From the NCBI GenBank assembly GCA_035267185.1, contig DATFLY010000063.1, positions 1 through 60,315 on the forward strand: a stretch of DNA of 60,315 nucleotides, in the 5' to 3' direction. This document shows, piece after piece, positions 17,699 to 27,120 of the stretch. The notes beneath the pieces were generated by a model that was not told where the DNA came from, did not search any database, and worked only from the letters and a program-made list of their open reading frames with translations. A program made the position numbers and the translations under genes. The stretch's first letter is position 1, and each line of letters begins with the position of its first letter. The DNA is from JAUIBE01 sp035267185 (GTDB taxonomy: Bacteria; Pseudomonadota; Gammaproteobacteria; Xanthomonadales; SZUA-36).

Positions 17699-18439
17699 TC
17701 AATCGCGCCTGGAAACCCGCTGGCGTTCATAATCACGCATCTCTTCTCGCAATTGTGCTTCCCGCTGCCGGGAAAATGGATGCCGCTCTTCGTCGTGGAC
17801 TTCGGCATTGAGAATACCCGCCATTCGCCTGGCTGTGGCCAGCATGGCATCCCATGCATCGAGCGCGGGTCGCGGATTGGGCAGTGTCATGAATAACACC
17901 AAAGCTCTGGTTTCAAATTCGGGCCAGGCCGAGCGGTCAAAATGTCCCGGCTTGGATGCATTGGCGAGACTGAACACAGACTGGTCTTCACGATCACCAA
18001 TGCGATGAAAAATATCCATCTCGCCAAAATCCATACCAGTCTTGACTGCAGCCTCAAGCAACTGGGCGCCAGTGATGACATGGTTGTCTCGCGCAATCAG
18101 GTAGAGCGTCACGATTCTGTCCGGTGCCGGACCAGCCGGTTTTTTCGGTTTTTTGGGCTCGCTTTTCGGCGCTTCATCTCCGATTGCAAGCTCTCCCTGG
18201 TCCCCTGAATTCGATTCGGAATCAGGGTCGGATTCGTTGGAATCAGGGGCCGGACCCAGGGTGGGTTCCTTTCGAATCTTTTGCCTGCTGTCACCTTTCT
18301 TTTTGGCAGCGTCACGAGTTTTATCGCGCCGTGAAGCCCGGGGTTTCTTGTTTTTCCCTGGATTTCCAAACATAACAATCAGGGCCAGGATGATCAGTCC
18401 TACGACAATCAGGACCCATCTCAGAGTTGATGCTTCCAT
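17699..18439 (-). CDS. zipA: cell division protein ZipA
   Basis: A 246-residue bitopic membrane protein that tethers FtsZ to the inner membrane. It has an N-terminal transmembrane helix (WVLIVVGLIILALIVMFG), a charged, proline-rich flexible linker (about 28-105) and a C-terminal FtsZ-binding domain (about 108-235) starting RIVTLYLIARDNHVITGAQLLEA. It ends with ARRMAGILNAEVHDEERHPFSRQ, the usual ZipA close. The gene lies between smc, 21 bp upstream, and ligA, with which it is probably cotranscribed. Confidence 0.93.
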   Translation of the reverse strand: MEASTLRWVLIVVGLIILALIVMFGNPGKNKKPRASRRDKTRDAAKKKGDSRQKIRKEPTLGPAPDSNESDPDSESNSGDQGELAIGDEAPKSEPKKPKKPAGPAPDRIVTLYLIARDNHVITGAQLLEAAVKTGMDFGEMDIFHRIGDREDQSVFSLANASKPGHFDRSAWPEFETRALVLFMTLPNPRPALDAWDAMLATARRMAGILNAEVHDEERHPFSRQREAQLREEMRDYERQRVSRRD

Positions 18440-18460
18440 CTGCTAATCCTCAGCTTTCCG

Positions 18461-21400
18461 TCACACGGCCGCCAATCGGGCCGCCTCATCAACATCCACC
18501 TGAACCAGTCGGGAAACACCCGGTTCGCGCATCGTGACACCACTCAGCTGGTGAATCATTTCCATGGTGTTCTTGTTGTGGGTAACAATCACAAACTGAA
18601 CATTCTCCGACATTTCCCTGACCATGCTGGCAAAGCGATTGACGTTGGCATCATCAAGTGGCGCATCGACCTCATCCAGCAGGCAAAAAGGCGCGGGGTT
18701 TAGGTGAAATATCGCGAACACAAAAGAAACGGCAGTGAGCGCTTTCTCACCCCCGGACAACAAGTGAATACTGCTCACCCTCTTGCCGGGCGGACGAGCC
18801 ATGATGCTCACTCCGGTTGTCAGCAGGTCTTCTCCTGTCAGTTCGAGATAAGCATGCCCTCCCCCGAACAGTCGCGGAAATAATTCCTGAACACCCTTGT
18901 TGACCTGCTCAAACGTTTCCTTGAACCGGGTCCTGGTCTTCTTGTCGATCCGGGCAATCGCATTTTCAAGCGTGTTCAGCGCTTCGTTGAGGTCATCATT
19001 TTGTGAGTCCAGGTATTCCTTGCGCTTTGATTCCTCGTCATACTCCTGGATTGCTGCCAGGTTGACCGGTTCCAGCCTCTGGATCTTGATCTGCAAATCT
19101 TCGATCTGCTCTGCCCAGTCTGAGCTGCTGGCATCATCCGGAATGTCCTTTGCAACCTCCTCTACACTGGCGCCATCCTCGGCAATCTGGTCAGCCAGGC
19201 TGCGGGCCTTCAGCTCCACTTCCTGCTGTCCAAGCCTTGCGCGTTCAAGGTCTGAGCGCATGTCATCAGACTCCTGAACCGCCTCCTGGCGAAGGCTGTC
19301 CTGTTGCCGGTACTCTTCGTCCAGCGCCTGTACTTTGGCGCGCTCTTCACCAAGCCTGGTTTCGGTTGCAACGCGTTTTTCCAGCAGCGCTGCCATTTCA
19401 CCTTCAAATTGCTTTTCAGGCGCCTCCCTTGAGGCTCTTTCTTCGCTCAGGCTCAGGTAGCGCTGCTGCAACTGGCTGGCGCGCGTATGCATGCGCTCCA
19501 GTGACTGGCGCAACGACTCCAGGCTGGCGCGCCCGGAATGGGCCCTGAGTGCCAGCGACTGTCTTTCCTCGCTGGCCGTGCGGTAGCGAGCACGGGCATT
19601 GTCCCGGGTTTCAATCAGCGAACTTCGCTGCTTCTCGAGTTTCTGACGTTCGGTGTTGAGCGTGGCCATTTTCTCAACTTGCTGTTCCTGTGCAGCACGT
19701 GCCTGGCTGACTGAATCGCGATCATCAGCGATCTGCTTCTTCAATGACTTTATTTCCTGGGCAATCTCGGATCCACGGTTCGACATCATTTCGATGCTGG
19801 CCTGGCGACTTTCGCGGTTGGCTTCCAGGTTGGCCACCTCGCGATGAAGCTCATTCACCTGCTGTTGCTCAGCTTTGAGGTTTTCTCCCAGCTCAACACG
19901 AAGTTTTTGAATTTTTTCTTTTTGATTGGAGAGTTCAGCAGATGACTTTTCCAGAGACTCGCATTGCTCACGAATACTGGCAATTTCCTTTTCCCTGACC
20001 AGGACACCGGCGCTGCCCCCGAGTCCGCGGGCGAAGCGCAGCCAGTCACGCCCCATCCATAAACCCTCAGGCGTGACCAGGGATTCTCCTTCTGTAAGCC
20101 CGGAGCGTTGTTTCATGGCCTCCTGTGGCGATGCACAGGTCTTGACCGAGGCCAGCAGTCTCTGCACTGCGGGCGGGCCATCAACTTCTGCGGCCAGGCT
20201 GTCTTTTGCAAAATCAACGTGCTTGCCATCACTTTCCATCAGCGACAATGCACCGCCTTCGATTTCCGAAAGCGCCCCGGCATCAACCTCCAGGTCCTTG
20301 ACCAGGTGCGACTGCAGCCAGTGGCCAAGAACCGTCTCAGCCGCCGTTTCCCAACCCTCATTCACAAATATGGATTCGGCCAGCCTGGGTGCAGCATCAA
20401 GCCCCTGGCCACTCAACCAGGTCTTTGTCTCATCGGTATCTTCCGAGGCCTGCTGAAGGGCAAGCAATGACTCCAGCCGACCGCTGCTCTTGTGGAGCTC
20501 ACGCCTGGCTGACTCAAGCTCCTGTTCGCATTCGCGCGATTGCCGGACCAGGTCTTCCTGCTCCTTTTGCAGTGCTTCCAGCCTGGCCTGTGCTTTATCG
20601 AGGGTTTTGCGACCCGTGTTGGCCTTGCTTTCTCCTTCATCTGCCGCTGCCCGAAGCTCCGCGGTATCGAGGCTTGCAGCCTCTTTCTCGAGGGCTTCCA
20701 GTCGGCGTGAAGCTTCGATCAGGCGCTGATCGAGGTGCTCAATGCGATTTCGGCCCTGGTCCGCCTCACGCTGAATTTCCGTGCTGCCTTTATGGTGTTC
20801 CTCAAATGCCTCCTGCCAACTGGCAACCTGGCTTTCGGCATCTGCCAGAGCAGTCTCGGCTTCTTTCTCAGCTTTATCGGCTTTTTCCAGTGCAGGTTCG
20901 GATTCCGCCAGCGAAGTGGTCAGTTCTTCGACCTGGGCCTTGTCCAGCAACATGTGCTTTTCAATATCTTCCAGTCCCGAACTGGTTTCGCTGAATTCCT
21001 GATCCTGGCGTTTTTGCAATTCACGCTGGTGTTCGATGCTCTGTTCCAGCCTGGCGATTTCACTGCCAATGTCGTACAACTCGCCCTGGACTACATTCAG
21101 CTTCTCAGTGTTCCTACCCTGTTTATCACGCAAATCCTCGAGGGTCTTTTCCGCTTTTCGCTGCATCGCGATTTTTTCCTGAAGCTTGTTTTCGCGCTCT
21201 GCAAGTCCGCGCTTGCCAGCCTCAGCCTTTTCATTGAACTCCCGCCAGTGCAATGCGACCTGGAGCGTCTTTAGCTGACGGCGTTCCTCTTTGAGTTTGC
21301 TGTAGCGGCGGGCAGCACTGGCCTGGCGTTTGAGACGGTTGAGATGCTTGCCAACTTCTTCGCGCAGATCAGCCAGGCGCTCGAGATTTTCACGCGTATG

Positions 21401-21955
21401 CCGAATACGATTTTCTGTTTCGCGACGCCGCTCCTTGTAGCGGGAAATACCAGCTGCCTCTTCCAGGTGGCCGCGAATATCTTCTGGTCGTGCATCGACA
21501 ATTTCCGAAATCATTCCCTGTTCGATGATGGAATAGCTGCTTGATCCCAACCCGGTACCCAGGAACAGGTCCCGAACGTCCTTTCGCCGGCAACGGCCAC
21601 CATTCAGGAAATACTGGGACACGCCATCCCTGGAGACCTGGCGCTTGACCGAGATTTCTTCATAACTGGCATAGGCACCGCCAAATCGCCCTTCACTGTT
21701 GTCAAACAACAGCTCAACGGTGGCGGTACCAACCGGTTTACGACTCGAAGAACCGGCAAAAATCACATCGGCCATGGATTCGCCACGCAGTACCTTGGCA
21801 GAACCTTCACCCATCACCCAGCGAACAGCATCAATGATGTTGGATTTACCGCAACCATTCGGGCCCACGATGCCGGTAAGATTGGTCGGTGCATAAAAAG
21901 TGGTCGGATCGACAAATGATTTGAAACCGGCCAGCTTGATCGACGTCAGCCTCAT
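18461..21955 (-). CDS. smc: chromosome segregation ATPase SMC
   Basis: A 1164-residue condensin ATPase; with ScpA and ScpB it organises the chromosome. The head ATPase is split: N-terminal Walker A GPNGCGKSN at about 31-39, then C-terminal signature LLSGGEKALTAVSF and Walker B CLLDEVDAPLDDANV. Two long coiled coils flank a central hinge (about 500-640, around LDAAPRLAESIFVNEGWETAAETVLG). The ATG at 21955 (MRLTSIKLAGFKSF) is the canonical start; the frame opens 20 codons further upstream without conservation. Its partners scpA and scpB lie about 2 kb away on the other strand, showing that this organism has SMC-ScpAB rather than MukBEF. Confidence 0.97.
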   Translation of the reverse strand: MRLTSIKLAGFKSFVDPTTFYAPTNLTGIVGPNGCGKSNIIDAVRWVMGEGSAKVLRGESMADVIFAGSSSRKPVGTATVELLFDNSEGRFGGAYASYEEISVKRQVSRDGVSQYFLNGGRCRRKDVRDLFLGTGLGSSSYSIIEQGMISEIVDARPEDIRGHLEEAAGISRYKERRRETENRIRHTRENLERLADLREEVGKHLNRLKRQASAARRYSKLKEERRQLKTLQVALHWREFNEKAEAGKRGLAERENKLQEKIAMQRKAEKTLEDLRDKQGRNTEKLNVVQGELYDIGSEIARLEQSIEHQRELQKRQDQEFSETSSGLEDIEKHMLLDKAQVEELTTSLAESEPALEKADKAEKEAETALADAESQVASWQEAFEEHHKGSTEIQREADQGRNRIEHLDQRLIEASRRLEALEKEAASLDTAELRAAADEGESKANTGRKTLDKAQARLEALQKEQEDLVRQSRECEQELESARRELHKSSGRLESLLALQQASEDTDETKTWLSGQGLDAAPRLAESIFVNEGWETAAETVLGHWLQSHLVKDLEVDAGALSEIEGGALSLMESDGKHVDFAKDSLAAEVDGPPAVQRLLASVKTCASPQEAMKQRSGLTEGESLVTPEGLWMGRDWLRFARGLGGSAGVLVREKEIASIREQCESLEKSSAELSNQKEKIQKLRVELGENLKAEQQQVNELHREVANLEANRESRQASIEMMSNRGSEIAQEIKSLKKQIADDRDSVSQARAAQEQQVEKMATLNTERQKLEKQRSSLIETRDNARARYRTASEERQSLALRAHSGRASLESLRQSLERMHTRASQLQQRYLSLSEERASREAPEKQFEGEMAALLEKRVATETRLGEERAKVQALDEEYRQQDSLRQEAVQESDDMRSDLERARLGQQEVELKARSLADQIAEDGASVEEVAKDIPDDASSSDWAEQIEDLQIKIQRLEPVNLAAIQEYDEESKRKEYLDSQNDDLNEALNTLENAIARIDKKTRTRFKETFEQVNKGVQELFPRLFGGGHAYLELTGEDLLTTGVSIMARPPGKRVSSIHLLSGGEKALTAVSFVFAIFHLNPAPFCLLDEVDAPLDDANVNRFASMVREMSENVQFVIVTHNKNTMEMIHQLSGVTMREPGVSRLVQVDVDEAARLAAV

Positions 21956-22127
21956 GCCTGGAACACCCGCATCGCGACTCCGGTTCTTGTCTTTTTTATG
22001 GCATACCCGGCGCATTTATCAATGGCCGGGACGCTCGCCGCGTTTTGCAGCGTTGAAGTATTGTTCATGAAGTGGCTAAATTGCGTTCTTATATTCTGTT
22101 TTTTTAATAATTGCCCACGGAGGCACG

Positions 22128-22517
22128 ATGAGTACAGGCCCGAGCAAAGATCTGGAGGTTTTTCCAAACCCGAAACCTGAGCGAGATTATACCATCCACA
22201 TTGAGTCGCCAGAGTTTACATGTCTGTGTCCCAAAACGGGCCAGCCTGATTTCGCAACGCTCTCACTCGAGTACATTCCCGATCAGCTTTGCGTGGAACT
22301 GAAATCCTGGAAACTCTACCTCTGGAGTTTTCGTGATGAAGGTGGATATCACGAAGACCTGACCAATCGAATCCTTGACGACCTGGTCAATGCGTTGAAA
22401 CCAAGGTTTATGCGCCTGACTGCTGAATTCAATGTCCGCGGCGGCATTTACACCACGGTGACTGCCGAGCACCTGGCCCCTGAATGGGACCCGACCCAGG
22501 AAGAAGTAATACATTAA
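22128..22517 (+). CDS. queF: NADPH-dependent 7-cyano-7-deazaguanine reductase QueF
   Basis: A 129-residue unimodular QueF of the tunnelling fold that reduces preQ0 to preQ1 for queuosine in tRNA. FTCLCPKTGQPDFATL supplies the nucleophilic cysteine and the conserved aspartate; ELKSWKLYLWSFRDEGGYHE is the QueF signature. A GGAGG ribosome site precedes the ATG. It sits divergent from smc with about 170 bp between; I saw no preQ1 riboswitch-like element in that gap. The pathway's final enzyme, queG, is also in this window at 45712. Confidence 0.96.
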   Translation: MSTGPSKDLEVFPNPKPERDYTIHIESPEFTCLCPKTGQPDFATLSLEYIPDQLCVELKSWKLYLWSFRDEGGYHEDLTNRILDDLVNALKPRFMRLTAEFNVRGGIYTTVTAEHLAPEWDPTQEEVIH

Positions 22518-22543
22518 AAAAATGTAATATATTATTGATATGA

Positions 22544-22822
22544 TTAAAGTTCACTGCTTGAATAGGCGTCGATGGCAAGCGCGTGAATGTCAGTCTTCAT
22601 GAGGTCGCCCAGGGCATCGTAGATGGCCCTGTGTTTCTGAAGCATACTGAGTCCTTCAAAAGCATCGGATATCACCATCACCCGAAAATGCCCACGGCCG
22701 TCCCTGGCGCCCTCGTGGCCCACGTGCATATGGCCCTCATCCTCGATCGATAGCTGCTCGGGATTCAGCGCCTGTTCCAACCGGCGGCGCATTTCTGTGA
22801 TTCGCTGATCTGTGTCCATCAT
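22544..22822 (-). CDS. bolA: BolA-family protein
   Basis: A 92-residue BolA/IbaG-type protein with the small K-homology-like fold, which works with monothiol glutaredoxins in Fe-S handling. Typical features are ALNPEQLSIEDEGHMHVGHEG, GHFRVMVISDAFEGLSMLQKHRAIYDAL and the late IHALAIDAYS. The His in HVGH followed by the FRVMVIS strand fits the class of BolA ligands. Its ATG overlaps the TGA of the upstream YciI-like gene by four bases, so translation is coupled. Confidence 0.9.
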   Translation of the reverse strand: MMDTDQRITEMRRRLEQALNPEQLSIEDEGHMHVGHEGARDGRGHFRVMVISDAFEGLSMLQKHRAIYDALGDLMKTDIHALAIDAYSSSEL

Positions 22823-23118
22823 GGAAGAATGGGGATGAATGGAGAAACCTCCACCTTTTCATACGCACCTGAATGAATGTACGGGTCATCCTGTGCCCAG
22901 GCCTCGGCTGCTTCAAGTGACTCAAACTTTGCAATAATCAGCGAACCCTGCCATCCCGCGGGACCCGGATCTGGTGAATCAATGGCCGGACGCGGACCTG
23001 CAACCATCAACCGCCCTTCCTCCAGCAGCGCCCTGACACGCGCCAGGTGAGCTTCACGCACGCTCATCCGACGCTCCAGGCTGTCGGATACATCCCGACC
23101 GTAAATCGAGTACCACAT
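22819..23118 (-). CDS. yciI: YciI-like protein
   Basis: A 99-residue protein of the YciI/DGPF ferredoxin-like fold. It begins MWYSIYGRDVSDSLERRMSVREAHLARVRALLEEGRLMVAGPRPAID and ends with the SLIIAKFESLEAAEAWAQDDPY segment typical of YciI. The conserved His (REAHLARV) and Asp (AQDDPY) are the proposed active-site residues of the family, whose reaction is largely unknown. GGAGGG precedes the ATG at 23118. It overlaps bolA by four bases and is divergent from yciO, as yciI and yciO are also close neighbours in the wider family literature. Confidence 0.85.
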   Translation of the reverse strand: MWYSIYGRDVSDSLERRMSVREAHLARVRALLEEGRLMVAGPRPAIDSPDPGPAGWQGSLIIAKFESLEAAEAWAQDDPYIHSGAYEKVEVSPFIPILP

Positions 23119-23201
23119 ACTTTTCCCTCCGAAAGCGCACACTGTAATGAACAAGGCACCGCGAGTACAATGTGCCGGCTACAGATCATCATGGTGAGGA
23201 G

Positions 23202-23816
23202 ATGAGCGAAAGAATCGAATTGCGCCCGGTTGGGCCCAAACCAAGACTGATAGACCATATCGTTGGGGTGCTCGTTCGTGGCGGGCTGATCGCCTACCCC
23301 ACTGATTCCGGTTATGCACTTGGATGGAGAAGCAACAACCGCGACGCCCGGGAACGGGTGGTTCGTATGCGTGAACTCGATTCGGGACATCACTTCACTT
23401 ATTGCTGCCGAACGCTTTCAGATGTTGCACGCTACGCCACGGTTGACAACTGGGCTCACCGATTGGTGCGCCAGCTCACACCTGGCCCATATACTTTCGT
23501 GCTGCCTGCCACACGCCAGGTACCAAGAATGGGGCAAAAACGACCTTCAACCATCGGAATACGAATTCCGGATCATGAAGTGGTACAGGCAATCCTTGAA
23601 TCCATTGACGAACCCATCCTCAGCTCTTCGCTGATTCTGCCCAACCAGGAAGAGGAAATTTATGATTCAGAGGATCTTTACGATGCCACCTACGGCGACA
23701 TTGACCTGTTCGTTGATACCGGCCCCTGCCCGCTTGAACCGACCACGCTCATAGACCTTTGCGGAGACCGTCCTATCGTGCTGAGACAAGGTCGCGGCAT
23801 GGTAAACTTCGTTTGA
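23202..23816 (+). CDS. yciO: YciO family protein (Sua5/YrdC-type fold)
   Basis: A 204-residue protein with the YrdC fold. GGLIAYPTDSGYALGWRSNN is the YciO variant of the KxR-SxN nucleotide site, followed by RMRELDSGHHFTYCCRTL, LTPGPYTFVLPAT and KRPSTIGIRIPDH. Members with PTDSGYALG group with YciO rather than with TsaC/Sua5, which make threonylcarbamoyl-AMP for tRNA t6A; activity of YciO in t6A is weak or unproven. tsaE, a true t6A gene, lies elsewhere in this window. The ATG at 23202 follows GTGAGGAG closely; a GTG at 23172 would add ten residues. Confidence 0.88.
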   Translation: MSERIELRPVGPKPRLIDHIVGVLVRGGLIAYPTDSGYALGWRSNNRDARERVVRMRELDSGHHFTYCCRTLSDVARYATVDNWAHRLVRQLTPGPYTFVLPATRQVPRMGQKRPSTIGIRIPDHEVVQAILESIDEPILSSSLILPNQEEEIYDSEDLYDATYGDIDLFVDTGPCPLEPTTLIDLCGDRPIVLRQGRGMVNFV

Positions 23817-23839
23817 TCTCCGACCCGTCAGGATAATTC

Positions 23840-24778
23840 GTGGAAGACCCAGACCTGCATCAGGATAAACCTTCTGTTGTTCGCCAAGAGGAAATGCCCT
23901 TTGCGATCGTGCAGGGGCAGCCCTACACCCAGATTCCCCAGGATTTATACATACCGCCCGATGCACTGGAGATTTTTCTTGATGCTTTCGAAGGTCCGCT
24001 GGACCTGCTGCTCTACCTGATTCGGCGGCAAAATCTCGACATTCTCGACATCCCGATTGCTGAAATCACCAAGCAGTACATGGGCTACATCGACCTGCTC
24101 AAGGAACTGCAGTTTGAACTGGCGGCTGAGTACCTGGTGATGGCAGCGATCCTGGCCGAGATCAAATCCAGGATGTTGCTGCCCAAACGCACCAGCGACA
24201 CAGAAGATGAAGAAGACCCGCGCGCCGAACTGGTCAGGCGACTTCAGGAATACGAACGTTTCAAGCAGGCTGCCGAGGACATTGATGACCTGCCGCGCGA
24301 AGGAAGGGATTTTTCGATTGCGGAAGCCTTCATGGAAAACCAGCAGGTGGTGCGTGTACCGCCAGAAATCGAACTCGACGACATGCTTGCTGCGCTGCGC
24401 GATGTACTAAGCCGCGCCGAGCTGTTCAGCCATCACCACGTTCAGATGGAACCACTTTCGGTTCGCGAGCGCATGTCGGTGATTGTGGATAAGCTGCGCC
24501 AGTCCCCTTTCCTGGAATTTGGCGCTTTGTTTACGGTGGAGGAAGGACGACGCGGCGTGGTGGTCTCTTTCCTGGCGCTGATGGAGCTTTGCCGGGAAAG
24601 GCTGGTCGACCTGGTACAACACGAACCATTGGGTGCGATCTATGTGCGCAGTCCTGATGCACGTTCAAAAAAAGGTCCCCGAAGGATGACCCAGGTGCAG
24701 CCACAGGCTGAGTTTGATCTCGATGATGACGAACAATTGAAAGTGGATGAAAAATCGCGGGAAGACAGGAATGAGTGA
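23840..24778 (+). CDS. scpA: segregation and condensation protein A
   Basis: A 312-residue kleisin that bridges SMC heads. The N-terminal domain has the kleisin signature FLDAFEGPLDLLLYLIRRQNLDILDIPIAEIT, followed by EYLVMAAILAEIKSRMLLP. The C-terminal winged helix includes FLEFGALFTVEEGRRGVVVSFLALMEL. It has a longer N-terminal tail (about 45 residues) and an acidic C-terminus. The start is GTG at 23840 with AGGAT about eight bases upstream. Its end overlaps scpB by eight bases in the scpA-scpB-rluB-HD operon. Confidence 0.94.
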   Translation: MEDPDLHQDKPSVVRQEEMPFAIVQGQPYTQIPQDLYIPPDALEIFLDAFEGPLDLLLYLIRRQNLDILDIPIAEITKQYMGYIDLLKELQFELAAEYLVMAAILAEIKSRMLLPKRTSDTEDEEDPRAELVRRLQEYERFKQAAEDIDDLPREGRDFSIAEAFMENQQVVRVPPEIELDDMLAALRDVLSRAELFSHHHVQMEPLSVRERMSVIVDKLRQSPFLEFGALFTVEEGRRGVVVSFLALMELCRERLVDLVQHEPLGAIYVRSPDARSKKGPRRMTQVQPQAEFDLDDDEQLKVDEKSREDRNE

Positions 24779-25547
24779 CAACCAAAGGACCGATGCACTG
24801 GTCCCCATTATCGAAGCTCTATTGCTCACTGCCGGCCAGCCGCTGGACCTGAAGCAGATTGCTGCAGTATTTGATGAAGCAGAGCGGCCAACGGCGGGTG
24901 AGATCGGAGCAGCCCTGAATCAACTGGGTGAGGATTGTGAAGGACGAGGCATTGAGCTCAGTGAAGTCGCGAGCGGCTTTCGCCTCCAGGTTCGTGAAGA
25001 ATGCATGTCCTGGGTTTCCCGGCTATGGGAAGAAAGACCTCAGCGTTATTCACGCGCCCTGCTGGAAACACTCGCGCTGATCGCTTACCGGCAACCCATT
25101 ACCCGGGGTGACATTGAAGATGTGCGTGGTGTCTCTGTGAGCACCAACATCATTCGTACGCTGCAGGAGCGAGAGTGGATTCGGGTGGTCGGACATCGGG
25201 ATGTACCCGGCAAGCCCGCTCTGTTTGGAACCACGAAGGCATTTCTTGATTACTTTGACCTGTCCAGCCTTGATGACCTGCCCACGCTGGCAGAAATCAA
25301 GGACCTTGGCAGCCTGGAGCCGGAACTTGAGTTTGACTCTGCCAACGATGATGAGTCCCCCGGTGAACCTGGTGAGGCCCAGGAAGAATCCACGGAGGAA
25401 TCAGAACAAGTCGAATCCTCAGATTCCGATACCGAAACGAAACAAGATCCTGACGCCGAACCTGCAGATGAAACAGAAGATGAAACTGAAGTCGACGCCG
25501 GCACTGAAGCCGAAGTCGAATCTCAGTCTGAATCAAAAGCTGTATGA
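24771..25547 (+). CDS. scpB: segregation and condensation protein B
   Basis: A 258-residue protein with two winged-helix domains in the first 170 residues (LVPIIEALLLTAGQPLDLKQIAAVF and SRALLETLALIAYRQPITRGDIEDVRGVSV are ScpB hallmarks). An unusually long, highly acidic tail of about 75 residues rich in Glu, Asp and Ser follows. The ATG at 24771 lies inside the end of scpA. The TGA overlaps the ATG of rluB (ATGA). The acidic tail stays in frame with normal codon use and is not a frameshift artefact. Confidence 0.93.
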   Translation: MSDNQRTDALVPIIEALLLTAGQPLDLKQIAAVFDEAERPTAGEIGAALNQLGEDCEGRGIELSEVASGFRLQVREECMSWVSRLWEERPQRYSRALLETLALIAYRQPITRGDIEDVRGVSVSTNIIRTLQEREWIRVVGHRDVPGKPALFGTTKAFLDYFDLSSLDDLPTLAEIKDLGSLEPELEFDSANDDESPGEPGEAQEESTEESEQVESSDSDTETKQDPDAEPADETEDETEVDAGTEAEVESQSESKAV

Positions 25548-26443
25548 ACGACACGAAAGCCAGCGATCAGCCGCCCACACCGCAGAAAAAAAGCGAGCGC
25601 CTGCAGAAAATCATGGCGACCTCCGGTGTCGGCTCCAGGCGGGCCAACGAAAAACGAATTTCTGAAGGTACTGTATCCCTGAATGGGAAAATCGCTGAGC
25701 CCGGCGCAACAGCCGGACCTGGCGACAAAATTCGCCTGGGTGATGAGGAATGGCGGGTGGTTGCGAAACCTGTGCGATTCCGCACGCTGATCTACAACAA
25801 GCCAGAAGGTGAAATCACCACGCGCTCAGACCCGGATGGCCGCCCAACTGTTTTTGACCGCCTTCCAAAACTGCAGAATCAACGTTGGGTCGCCGTTGGC
25901 AGGCTGGACATCAACACTTCCGGATTATTGATACTCACCACTGACGGTGAACTGGCCAACGCCATGATGCACCCATCCGGCAATGTAGACCGCGAATATG
26001 CGTGCAGAATTCATGGCGAAGTAAAGCCTGAACACCTTGAGAACATGAAAAAAGGCGTCAAACTGGAAGATGGCATGGCCAGTTTCAGTGACATTCAGCC
26101 AGCAGGCGGTGAAGGCGTAAACCGTTGGTTTCATGTTGTGATCATGGAGGGGCGGAACCGTGAGGTCAGACGTTTGTGGCAATCACAGGGACTAGAAGTC
26201 AGCCGCCTGAAGCGGGTGCGCTACGGTGCCGCTTTCCTGCCCAAGCACATGCACATGGGAAAATGGCATGAAATAAGCCAGGAAGATCACCAGGTGCTGC
26301 GCGAAGATGTCAAGCTGCCCAGTGCCTCGACCGTGCTGGCGCTGGATCGTGAAAATACCAAACCCACGTCACGGCCAGTGAGGAAAGCGCAAAAACGTGT
26401 GGGCCACAAAGGCCGCCCCCAAAAGCGACATCGCAGGAAATGA
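25544..26443 (+). CDS. rluB: 23S rRNA pseudouridine 2605 synthase RluB
   Basis: A 299-residue RsuA-family pseudouridine synthase. It has an N-terminal S4 RNA-binding domain (ERLQKIMATSGVGSRRANEKRISEGTVSLNG), then the catalytic domain with VGRLDINTSGLLILTTDGELAN holding the catalytic Asp, KPEGEITTRSDPDGR and the late EGRNREVRRLWQSQGLEVSRLKRVRYG. A basic C-terminal tail (KRVGHKGRPQKRHRRK) is typical of RluB rather than RsuA or RluE. It overlaps scpB upstream and the HD hydrolase downstream by four bases each. Confidence 0.93.
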   Translation: MNDTKASDQPPTPQKKSERLQKIMATSGVGSRRANEKRISEGTVSLNGKIAEPGATAGPGDKIRLGDEEWRVVAKPVRFRTLIYNKPEGEITTRSDPDGRPTVFDRLPKLQNQRWVAVGRLDINTSGLLILTTDGELANAMMHPSGNVDREYACRIHGEVKPEHLENMKKGVKLEDGMASFSDIQPAGGEGVNRWFHVVIMEGRNREVRRLWQSQGLEVSRLKRVRYGAAFLPKHMHMGKWHEISQEDHQVLREDVKLPSASTVLALDRENTKPTSRPVRKAQKRVGHKGRPQKRHRRK

Positions 26444-27084
26444 CCGGGCAGGAACTGCTGGAAATCGAATCACTTTGTCAGGCGTTTTTCATCAGCAGCG
26501 CTCCGGCTGATGCTGCCCATGATATTGCTCACGTTCAGCGCGTGGTCAAAAACACCCGGGAAATCACACAGATGGAAGATGCTGATGCTAGCATCACACT
26601 GCCGGCCGCGTGGTTGCATGATTGCGTTGCGATTGCCAAGGACGACCCCAGGCGAAGCCAGGCATCACGCCTGGCAGCCGATGCGGCTGTCAGCTTTTTG
26701 AAAGAAACCGGCTATCCGGCTGAATTTCTTGATGCGGTTCACCATGCAATTGAAGCCCACAGTTTTTCCGCAAATATCCCTGCCCGTTCGCTTGAAGCCC
26801 GGGTGGTTCAGGATGCAGACCGGCTGGACTCACTCGGCGCAATCGGCATTGCACGCTGTCTTCTTGTGGGCGGCAAACTAAATCGGCCGTTGCTCAGCGC
26901 TGAAGATCCTTTTTGCGCCCAACGAGAACCAGATGATGGCCAATACACCATCGATCATTTTTACGCCAAGCTGCTGAAGCTGCCAGAAACCATGCAGACA
27001 AATTCCGGACGCAAAGTGGCGGAGCAACGCGCTGATGTCATGCGTGACTACCTGGATACATTACAGGCTGAGATCGAATTGTAG
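26440..27084 (+). CDS. HD-domain metal-dependent phosphohydrolase (YedJ-like)
   Basis: A 214-residue HD-superfamily protein. The metal-binding residues appear as AHDIAHVQRV (H), AAWLHDCVAI (HD), HHAIEAHSF and QDADRLDSLGAIGIAR (D), the pattern of the YedJ-like family. It overlaps rluB by four bases, making it the fourth gene of a translationally coupled operon. The physiological nucleotide or phosphate substrate is not known for this family. A REP inverted pair follows 36 bp after its stop and may end the transcript. Confidence 0.85.
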   Translation: MTGQELLEIESLCQAFFISSAPADAAHDIAHVQRVVKNTREITQMEDADASITLPAAWLHDCVAIAKDDPRRSQASRLAADAAVSFLKETGYPAEFLDAVHHAIEAHSFSANIPARSLEARVVQDADRLDSLGAIGIARCLLVGGKLNRPLLSAEDPFCAQREPDDGQYTIDHFYAKLLKLPETMQTNSGRKVAEQRADVMRDYLDTLQAEIEL

Positions 27085-27120
27085 GAATCACGTCCTCGAC
27101 GCGACTCAATCCGGCACCCT

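Noticed and set aside
20389..20994. 201-residue plus-strand frame opposite smc
   Set aside because: Low-complexity Pro/Arg/Cys-rich antisense of the coiled coil; no ribosome site.
22016..22127. preQ1 riboswitch upstream of queF
   Set aside because: No pseudoknot-forming C-rich and A-rich segments resembling preQ1 classes were seen in the short leader.
25373..25547. Frameshift at the end of scpB as the cause of the acidic tail
   Set aside because: The tail ends in a clean ATGA overlap with rluB and has regular codon use, so the frame is genuine.
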